Positions 1 through 5,200 of a DNA stretch of 9,404 nucleotides are shown in pieces (the stretch's first letter is position 1; every line of letters starts with the position of its first letter). This DNA comes from Ignavibacteriaceae bacterium. GTDB lineage: Bacteria > Bacteroidota > Ignavibacteria > Ignavibacteriales > Ignavibacteriaceae. The notes under the pieces are model-generated. The model was not told where the DNA came from. It worked only from the letters and a program-made list of their open reading frames with translations, and made no database searches. The stretch lies in NCBI GenBank assembly GCA_031292465.1, contig JARLHB010000064.1, positions 1 to 9,404 of the forward strand, in the 5' to 3' direction. The position numbers were made by a program, and so were the translations under genes.

Positions 1-1
1 C

Positions 2-316
2 GAATAGCTTATTGAACGTATCCTCTCTCTTGAGGGCGTCCCTAGTATACCTAAACTGAATGCAATGAAGATTGGTAAAACAATTCTGGAGATAATTACC
101 AATGACCAGGACGCAGAAATGATAGGATTACTGTCTTATAATGCTGCTATTAACCTAGCTAATGAGATTTCTGATAAAGACAGTGTCGATTTGCTGACGA
201 AAATACTCAGAATGAAAGAAAGTCATGTCGATTTAGCAGAAATCCAACAGGCACAAATTGAGCAGATGGGTTTGGAAACTTATTCGGCTAAGCAGGACGA
301 TAGTGCACTAAGTTGA
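2..316 (+). pseudogene. bfr: Bacterioferritin, 3' part, interrupted by a stop codon
   Basis: Bacterioferritin stores iron in a 24-subunit haem-binding shell and oxidises Fe(II) at a di-iron centre. The frame reads E-stop-LIERILSLEGVPS and continues without a gap through MKIGKT to QMGLETY. From memory this matches the second half of the family (HAEKLIERILFLEG...GEDVEEML...GHIDWLE...KMGLQNYL), so homology clearly extends upstream of the first ATG at 65. The TAG at 5-7 sits where family members usually have Lys, one base from AAG. Counting from the ATG at 65, E18 and H54 match ferroxidase ligands Glu94 and His130, but the position of Glu127 is Lys51 in an ungapped alignment. The N-terminal half, including Glu18, Glu51 and haem ligand Met52, lies outside the window. 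An 83-residue product from 65-316 is possible but would be only half a four-helix bundle. Family identity is fairly sure; pseudogene status depends on the stop being real. Confidence 0.72.
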
Positions 317-421
317 TCCATATGGATTGAAAGCATGATTAAGTCTCATTTATTTTCGAGTAATGATTAAAATACATCAGTTCCATGAAATATAAAACAT
401 AAATAACTGAAAGTGAATTAT

Positions 422-427
422 AAAGGA
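422..427 (+). promoter_or_regulatory. Ribosome binding site AAAGGA
   Basis: AAAGGA ends 6 bases before the ATG at 434. This favours 434 over the in-frame GTG at 413 and the ATG at 428 as the start of the secreted Met-rich protein. From 434 the product also begins directly with a normal signal peptide (MKTKYVLLL). Confidence 0.6.
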
Positions 428-433
428 ATGATT

Positions 434-973
434 ATGAAAACAAAATATGTACTTCTCTTAACTCTTTTGACTATAATTATGATACTACCAATGTTTGGAC
501 AACCGAGTAATATGATGGAGCAAATGACACCTGTAAAGGAAAACGATATTTCTAACATAATGGGTAAGCCTGTTTTTGAATCAACCGTTGACAGCCTTAA
601 CACAAAAGTGTGGATCGTAAGCCAGAGGAAATATAAGGAAATGATGAAGACAAATACGGGTAAAGCTATGGGAAAAATGAAAGATAAAAATGTGAAGATG
701 GATAAAGCAACTAAGAAAGCGGCAATGACAGGCACACATTACTTTATATTTGATGTAACAAATATTGCAAATGGAAAAGAATTTGCCGACACCAGCGCAA
801 AGGTAGAAATTGTTTCCCCAACGAAGGTAGTAGCTTCGGTGAACCTTCAGCCAATGATGAACCACTTCGGCGGCGGTGTATCTTTGGTAGAAAAAGGAGA
901 TTACCTGTTTACTATAAATCTTAATATTGGTTCTGGCTACAAAACTACACAGTTCAAGTATAAAGTAAAGTAG
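434..973 (+). CDS. Small secreted Met/Lys-rich protein, function unknown
   Basis: The product has 179 residues. Residues 1-22 form a classic signal peptide (MKTK, a hydrophobic core, LPMFG), with likely cleavage before Q23, so the protein should be periplasmic or surface exposed. Mature residues 23-179 contain 12 Met, concentrated at 27-43 (NMMEQM) and in a very basic segment at 64-98 (KYKEMMK, GKMKDK, KKAAM). The C-terminal half (about 100-179) reads as alternating beta strands: THYFIFDV, AKVEIVSP, a PMMNHFGGGVSLVEKGDY turn and TTQFKYKVK. From memory this resembles small Met-rich periplasmic proteins with a THH...VEKGxYT...F.YEVK pattern, and more loosely the FixH/YtkA-like beta-sandwich. 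The Met/His content (PMMNH, THY) suggests possible metal handling, which is inference only. The gene stands alone, with 117 bases to the previous coding end and 52 to the next start. Confidence 0.75.
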   Translation: MKTKYVLLLTLLTIIMILPMFGQPSNMMEQMTPVKENDISNIMGKPVFESTVDSLNTKVWIVSQRKYKEMMKTNTGKAMGKMKDKNVKMDKATKKAAMTGTHYFIFDVTNIANGKEFADTSAKVEIVSPTKVVASVNLQPMMNHFGGGVSLVEKGDYLFTINLNIGSGYKTTQFKYKVK

Positions 974-1025
974 GAAACTGGTTGCATTACCATTTGCATG
1001 AATTTACTGATTCAAAGTTTATTAT

Positions 1026-1637
1026 ATGGAACTAACTCTTTTTCTTAAAGGAATTATTATCGGGTTTGTAATGGCAGTTCCCGTCGGGCCTATAGGAATA
1101 ATGTGCATCCGCAAGACACTTACTGAAGGACAATTACGCGGGCTGATCATAGGTCTAGGAGCTGCAACTGCAGACTTGTTATACAGTTGTGTAGCTGCTT
1201 TTGGGTTTACGGCTATTTCAAGCGTGATTACAACCGAGCGAGTATGGATACGGTTGATTGGTGGTACGCTTCTTTTATTCCTTGGTTTAAGAACCTTTCG
1301 TGCCAAGCCGGCTGATCCTAAGACCAATGCCCACACCAGCGGCATACTGGGTTCATATCTTTATACAGTGTTTTTAACACTTACAAATCCTTTAACAATA
1401 TTTGTGTTTATTGCTGTATTTGCATCTCTTGGACTGGAAAATGAAGTGAAGATATTTTCCGGTTCAGTCCTTGTTACCGGAGTCTTTATCGGTTCATGTT
1501 CATGGTTCGTGTTTCTTAGCGCGGGCGTTACACTATTTAGAAAGAAGCTAAATATGGACGGGCTGCAATGGGTCAACAGGATTGCCGGTATTTTAATAAT
1601 TATCTCAGGCGCTGTTGCAATAGCCAGTTTGTTATAA
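1026..1637 (+). CDS. LysE family translocator (amino-acid exporter-like)
   Basis: This 203-residue inner-membrane protein is of LysE/RhtB size and layout. It opens with GFVMAVPVGPIGIMCIRKTL (13-32), the family signature of the first membrane helix with its P-V-G-P turn. GLGAATADLLY follows (43-53) in helix 2, helix 3 lies at about 75-91, and a charged loop (RAKPADPKTNA, 92-102) comes next. Helix 4 carries the conserved Asn-Pro (LTNPLTI, 119-125), and helices 5 and 6 lie at about 143-167 and 182-203 (NRIAGILIIISGA). Members export amino acids or related small molecules with proton exchange, but the substrate cannot be told from sequence. The ATG at 1026 is the natural start because the signature helix follows at once. 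No clear Shine-Dalgarno precedes it, which is common in this group of bacteria. The reading frame is intact. Confidence 0.88.
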   Translation: MELTLFLKGIIIGFVMAVPVGPIGIMCIRKTLTEGQLRGLIIGLGAATADLLYSCVAAFGFTAISSVITTERVWIRLIGGTLLLFLGLRTFRAKPADPKTNAHTSGILGSYLYTVFLTLTNPLTIFVFIAVFASLGLENEVKIFSGSVLVTGVFIGSCSWFVFLSAGVTLFRKKLNMDGLQWVNRIAGILIIISGAVAIASLL

Positions 1638-1668
1638 ATATCTTTTAAAAGAAAGTTTAACTAATGTC

Positions 1669-1696
1669 ACGTCAAACGTGAAACGTCAAAGGTGAA
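1669..1696 (+). repeat. Four-copy heptanucleotide tandem repeat (ACGTSAA)
   Basis: Four 7-base units follow each other: acgtcaa, acgtgaa, acgtcaa, aggtgaa. They can also be read as two 14-base copies with one mismatch. CACGT-CAA-ACGTG at 1668-1680 forms a short inverted repeat within it. The array lies 32 bases after the LysE-like gene and 139 before the MarC-like start. Confidence 0.75.
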
Positions 1697-1834
1697 ACCG
1701 GAATTATTCAACTAATACTCAAATTTCACAATTGGTTTCTGCCATTTTAAGGTTGACAAGACACTAAGTATTTCCATTTACGAATGCCGGTAAAATGTTT
1801 TATTTTTAAACTATAATATTTGGAAAAACTTTTA

Positions 1835-2506
1835 ATGAAAGATATTGCAGGTTTCTTTTCATGGATCTTCGTTACACTTATAACACTTCTACCAATTATA
1901 AATCCGGTAAGTACGGCAGTTCTTCTTCTTGGCATTAGTTCTCATTTAACCAATGAAGACCGTAATCATCAAATTACCATGGCATGCATATATATGACGG
2001 GTATATTAGTTATTTTTCTTTTGGCCGGTCATTTTATAATGGTTATCTTCGGCATATCTATACCGGGCATTCGTATTGCCGGCGGAATGGTAATTGGTTT
2101 CCTCGGATTTCGTATGCTGTTTCCCAGTGCCGAACATATGACGCAAGAGGGGAAACAGGAAGCACTTCAGAAGAGCGACATATCTTTTAGTCCGTTAGCA
2201 ATGCCAAGCCTTAGCGGGCCGGGCGCTATTGCAACGGTTATTACAATATCTTCATCTATAGACGGACGGCATGGTTATGCTAAAGTATTTGCTTTTGCAG
2301 GCGTTGTTATTGCCATAGTAATTACCGCATTGGTCTCCTGGCTGGTTCTACGCGGTGCGGGCTTTATGCGCAGATTACTCGGCGTAAACGGAGTTGACAG
2401 CCTGTCACGAATCATGGGCTTCCTTTTAATTTGTATAGGAATTCAATTTGCCATTAATGGCATAAAGGATCTGGCATTGGATACAGCATTTTGGCAGAAT
2501 TTATAA
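1835..2506 (+). CDS. MarC family integral membrane protein
   Basis: The product has 223 residues, the usual MarC (UPF0056) length. Visible family marks are LLPIINPVSTAVLLLG (18-33) with the conserved Asn-Pro, IRIAGGMVIGFLGFRML (79-95), the re-entrant-like AMPSLSGPGAIATVI (122-136) with Pro and GPGAI, and SRIMGFLLICIGIQFAINGI (191-210) near the end. Membrane segments lie at about 6-34, 48-72, 75-95, 120-140, 150-173 and 194-215. The family role is unsettled: E. coli MarC was named for proximity to the mar locus but is not an antibiotic pump, and relatives have been linked to amino-acid export. The first possible codon is TTG at 1820, but the ATG at 1835 gives the family-like N-terminus (MKDIAGFFSWIF) and a weak GGA about 10 bases upstream. 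The gap to the LysE-like gene is 197 bases, so an operon is doubtful. Confidence 0.88.
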   Translation: MKDIAGFFSWIFVTLITLLPIINPVSTAVLLLGISSHLTNEDRNHQITMACIYMTGILVIFLLAGHFIMVIFGISIPGIRIAGGMVIGFLGFRMLFPSAEHMTQEGKQEALQKSDISFSPLAMPSLSGPGAIATVITISSSIDGRHGYAKVFAFAGVVIAIVITALVSWLVLRGAGFMRRLLGVNGVDSLSRIMGFLLICIGIQFAINGIKDLALDTAFWQNL

Positions 2507-2596
2507 TATTAAAATTTAGAGAGATAAAAAATAAAGATGGATTCTTTCAACAGTGCCGCAACAATAGTCGAAAAGTTAATTTAAAATACTAAAGGC

Positions 2597-2670
2597 TTGA
2601 GATCGGCTATGTTGCAGTATTACTCATAATTAGCAGGTCGGATGTTCTCATACAGCGATCTCAATGAGAA
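2597..2670 (+). other. Region with two interlocking inverted repeats, possible structured RNA
   Basis: TTGAGATCG (2597-2605) is perfectly complementary to CGATCTCAA (2656-2664). TTCTCAT (2645-2651) is perfectly complementary to ATGAGAA (2664-2670). The right arm of the first pair falls inside the loop of the second, so the two helices could form a pseudoknot or act as alternatives. The region lies between the MarC-like stop and a strong terminator, so it could be a structured 3' UTR or a small RNA. No promoter is recognised, and chance pairing is not excluded. Confidence 0.25.
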
Positions 2671-2687
2671 AGTTCTTTGAGCCCACT

Positions 2688-2720
2688 AAAAGTGCGGAAA
2701 TAAATTATTTCCGCACTTTT
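2688..2720 (+). terminator. Intrinsic terminator between convergent genes
   Basis: A perfect 14-bp stem (AAAAGTGCGGAAAT at 2688-2701 with ATTTCCGCACTTTT at 2707-2720) encloses a 5-base loop (AAATT). On the plus strand the stem runs into TTTTTATTTT, a good U-tract. On the minus strand the run is only four T followed by AG. It lies 181 bases after the MarC-like stop and 35 beyond the stop of the minus-strand flotillin-like gene, so it probably serves both transcripts and works better for the plus one. Confidence 0.9.
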
Positions 2721-2755
2721 TATTTTAAAATATAATATTACTAATTCTTAATGTA

Positions 2756-4576
2756 TTAAGACTCATCAGACTTTTCCACGTCTGATTTTACAGAATCTTT
2801 TATTACCTTATCGTGAACCATCATACCGAGGAGAACGTTCATAATTGAACCACCGCTGTCTGAACTGCCGCCGGCAATTATATCAGGTACCCATTTATTT
2901 GAACTTCCTGCAAGATTTTTTGATACTTCTATAGCGGCGTAATTGCTGGATTGCATAGATTTAATTTTCAGAGTAATTACATCTGCTTCAGCCGTACCAA
3001 CCGCTTTAATTTTATCGCCTTCGGCGGCGCCTACTATCTTGAGTACTGTAGCGTCCGCTTCAGCATTAATTGTTTTTGATTTGGCTTCTCCTTCAGCTTT
3101 CTTGATTGCCGCCTGTGCTGCGAATTCATTAATCTGAACTGTCCGTTCAATACTAACTACGTTAGCCTGTGTATCTGCCATTGCTTTGGCTTGCTGAAGT
3201 TCTTTTCTTGTTTCTTCGGCTAATCGTTGTGTATCGTATGTAATCTTTTCCTGCTCGGCTATTTTCCGGTCAGTCAGGGTTTTCATCAATTCGTTAGGAG
3301 GCGTGATATCTCCTATCAGAGTGTCAACTGCGTTGACGTTGTAATCAACCAGCGCTTCACTTATTGAAGCCTTTGCTTCGGATTGCCGTTCACTGCGTTT
3401 TTTCAAAAAGTCAATAACATCAGACCGCTGGGCTGCATTACGGAAATAATTCCCGATGGTTGGTTCAAGAACCTGTGTAACTAAGTTCGGCATATTTCCG
3501 AATCGTGCGATTACTTTCGGTGCGTCGTTACGCGGTATGTGAATTATTTGACTGACATCTAAGTTGAATGTAAAGCCGTCAAATGAACGGACTGTGATTG
3601 TGGATAGTTTCTCGTCCAGTTTGTGCGCTTCGGTTTTATTTGTAGCCCAGTTAAGGACAACGTTTGCTGTTGGTACGATTTCAACTTTATGCGTATATGG
3701 ATTTATTGGATATTTCCCCGGATCCAATGGTTCAATCCAAACACCTTTTTGGGTTTTTGAAACGAGATTGCCATGCTTAAAGGTATCACCGGTTACATCC
3801 TTACCTTCATCTCCAACGTAGGCGATAACAACACCCACATTAGCAATCGGGACGTCTGTCATTGGTTTCTGCTCAACAGTAGCAAATTTTGGATTCAGGA
3901 AATAACGTCCGGCAAGAATAACCTGTTCCTGCAAACCTTTGTAGCCGCCGTTGGTTATGAAAGTTTCGGGATCCTGATACATATTGTGTCCGGGAATTTC
4001 CTTACCGGCAATTTCACCCGTTGGCAAAGGTTTTCCATCTTTTGTAGTTACAACACCTACCATATTGTCCGGAATTTCAACAACATCCTCTGTGTACACT
4101 GTAAACAATGCCGTGTTGATTCGATAGGTGCCCGGAGGAATAATAGATATTTGTGGACCGCGTTCACCGCCGTTCTCGATAAAAGCACGCGCATCCTGGA
4201 AAGATGTGCAGTCAACTGTTCTTGCCAGTACCCTGCCCCCTGAAAGTGGCTTACCATCACGTGCCTCAACAGTGGCTATCTGGTTCCTTTCAACAGTAAT
4301 AAATTTCTCAAGCCTGACTTCATATTGCCAGGGCCATAACCAAAAGTGAATACCCGGTGCCAGTGTGTCTGCCTGAAGCCCTGCTTCGCCCTTTAAGGCG
4401 ATGATTGCTCCGTCAGGCAGTGTCTTATTTTTGCCTAATAGAACCCATTTTTTGTTTACTACGCCAAGAGAATCTTCAGGTACCATAACTACTCCAAATA
4501 GTCTTAACACCAATTTATTGGCTATTAGGATTAGAATGATTACGATTACCCACCAAAAACTCAATACCATGTCCAT
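2756..4576 (-). CDS. Flotillin-like SPFH/band 7 membrane protein
   Basis: This 606-residue protein (from the ATG at 4576) has one N-terminal membrane helix (about 4-27), which should tether it to the inner membrane. Residues 31-302 are four diverged copies of one unit, each with a form of VGVV, then DG or a similar turn, a Gly-rich stretch, PG-x-Y/H and a V-E end (about 31-96, 97-167, 168-241, 242-302). An SPFH core follows (about 303-437; VRSFDGFTFNLDVSQIIHIP, then VLEPTIGNYFRNAA). Next comes an Ala/Glu/Lys-rich coiled coil (about 427-552; AEQEKITYDTQRLAEE, KKAEGEAKSKTINAEADAT), typical of flotillins. The tail has NKWVPDIIAGG and a hydrophobic patch (IMNVLLGMMV). Flotillins form oligomers that organise membrane microdomains. 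The in-frame TTG at 4615 and ATG at 4585 are alternative starts. No NfeD/YqiJ partner gene adjoins it, and the gene appears monocistronic. Confidence 0.87.
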   Translation of the reverse strand: MDMVLSFWWVIVIILILIANKLVLRLFGVVMVPEDSLGVVNKKWVLLGKNKTLPDGAIIALKGEAGLQADTLAPGIHFWLWPWQYEVRLEKFITVERNQIATVEARDGKPLSGGRVLARTVDCTSFQDARAFIENGGERGPQISIIPPGTYRINTALFTVYTEDVVEIPDNMVGVVTTKDGKPLPTGEIAGKEIPGHNMYQDPETFITNGGYKGLQEQVILAGRYFLNPKFATVEQKPMTDVPIANVGVVIAYVGDEGKDVTGDTFKHGNLVSKTQKGVWIEPLDPGKYPINPYTHKVEIVPTANVVLNWATNKTEAHKLDEKLSTITVRSFDGFTFNLDVSQIIHIPRNDAPKVIARFGNMPNLVTQVLEPTIGNYFRNAAQRSDVIDFLKKRSERQSEAKASISEALVDYNVNAVDTLIGDITPPNELMKTLTDRKIAEQEKITYDTQRLAEETRKELQQAKAMADTQANVVSIERTVQINEFAAQAAIKKAEGEAKSKTINAEADATVLKIVGAAEGDKIKAVGTAEADVITLKIKSMQSSNYAAIEVSKNLAGSSNKWVPDIIAGGSSDSGGSIMNVLLGMMVHDKVIKDSVKSDVEKSDES

Positions 4577-4586
4577 ACTTTTCATT

Positions 4587-4591
4587 CTCCT
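4587..4591 (-). promoter_or_regulatory. Ribosome binding site AGGAG
   Basis: On the minus strand AGGAG (within AAAAAAAGGAGA) ends one base before the ATG at 4585 and 10 bases before the ATG at 4576. The first spacing is too short for initiation, so 4576 is the better start. A start at the TTG (4615) would put this motif inside the coding region. Confidence 0.55.
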
Positions 4592-5190
4592 TTTTTTTGT
4601 TTTTGAGCTTATCAATTTTTCTAAGATGTGCTATAGAGTTGCTACAGTAAGTTAAATAAGAAATAAAACTGAATCAAGATTCTTATTAAATAATCTAAAT
4701 TAACGGGGTAGTTTTATTTTATACTGATTGTATCTTTTTAACTTTCTTCGGTTACCTTATTTATGAACCAATTTGTTACTAATAAGAGTATTTAATTTTC
4801 TTGCTATTAACTTATCACGTTTGCTATATTTACTTAAGCTTATTCCGAACTTTACATGGGGGGAATTCCTAATAGGTTTTTACGTTGCTGGTTATCCGAT
4901 ATAATGTTTTTAATCTTAAACTTTATTCTGGGTGAAAGCATGAAAACTATTGGTGGTTACTTTTCGTCATTATATTTTCTATTTTACTTCCAGATCTTGA
5001 TTTTGAATTGCGGCAAAATATTTGCCTTCTAAAGAAAAGAACGTGTTAAAACAGTATGCTTTGTTGGATAAATACCTACAGATACATACAAACTCCAACA
5101 AGCAGAATATTATCTTGTATCTATTAGCCTGGCATAATTGCCAAGTGATAGTTATTTGAATCGGTAAAAATTGTGCGATGATAATAAAAT
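4592..5190. other. Long AT-rich intergenic region between divergent genes
   Basis: The flotillin-like gene (minus) and the peptidase gene (plus) diverge from here, so both promoters should lie in this stretch. I could not assign either with confidence. An 8-bp inverted repeat (AATAAGAA 4655-4662 with TTCTTATT 4680-4687, also GAATC-AA-GATTC at 4671-4682) lies about 80-110 bases before the flotillin-like start. Two short overlapping plus-strand open frames occur at 4856-5032 (58 codons, hydrophobic) and 5007-5159 (50 codons, no ATG). Neither resembles a known family. No tRNA-like or CRISPR-like structure is visible. Confidence 0.5.
5130..5143. promoter_or_regulatory. Inverted repeat TGGCA-TAAT-TGCCA upstream of the peptidase gene
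   Basis: A perfect 5-bp inverted repeat with a 4-base centre lies 57 bases before the peptidase ATG. Its position would suit an operator or a small leader hairpin. It is short, so chance occurrence remains possible. Confidence 0.25.
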
Positions 5191-5194
5191 GGAG
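5191..5194 (+). promoter_or_regulatory. Ribosome binding site GGAG
   Basis: GGAG is followed after 6 bases by the ATG at 5201. This selects 5201 over the in-frame TTG at 5171 and ATG at 5189. The protein then starts directly with a signal peptide (MKTLLHNLIIICLF). Confidence 0.65.
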
Positions 5195-5200
5195 TTAGTT

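Noticed and set aside
65..316. Stand-alone half-ferritin (encapsulated-ferritin type) starting at the ATG at 65
   Set aside because: Bacterioferritin similarity continues upstream of this ATG through the stop codon with the same spacing as full-length proteins, so a truncated or broken bfr fits better.
418..865. Minus-strand open frames of 105 and 94 codons opposite the Met-rich protein
   Set aside because: They mirror the real gene, have Cys/Phe/His-rich unnatural composition and no ribosome-binding site. The plus frame has a signal peptide and RBS.
1022..1345. Minus-strand 107-codon frame opposite the LysE-like gene
   Set aside because: It is a shadow of a well-recognised membrane protein and has no family resemblance of its own.
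1641..1652. TCTTTTAAAAGA palindrome after the LysE-like gene as a terminator
   Set aside because: It has no GC in the stem core, no loop and no T-tract, so it would not terminate.
1753..1817. Sigma-70-like TTGACA (1753-1758) and TATAAT (1812-1817) before the MarC-like gene
   Set aside because: The two boxes are 53 bases apart, so they cannot work together. Neither has a partner at 16-18 bases, and AT-rich DNA gives TATAAT by chance.
3564..4349. Several plus-strand open frames of 70-156 codons opposite the flotillin-like gene
   Set aside because: All lie within the minus-strand gene, have no domain resemblance, and are explained by its codon pattern.
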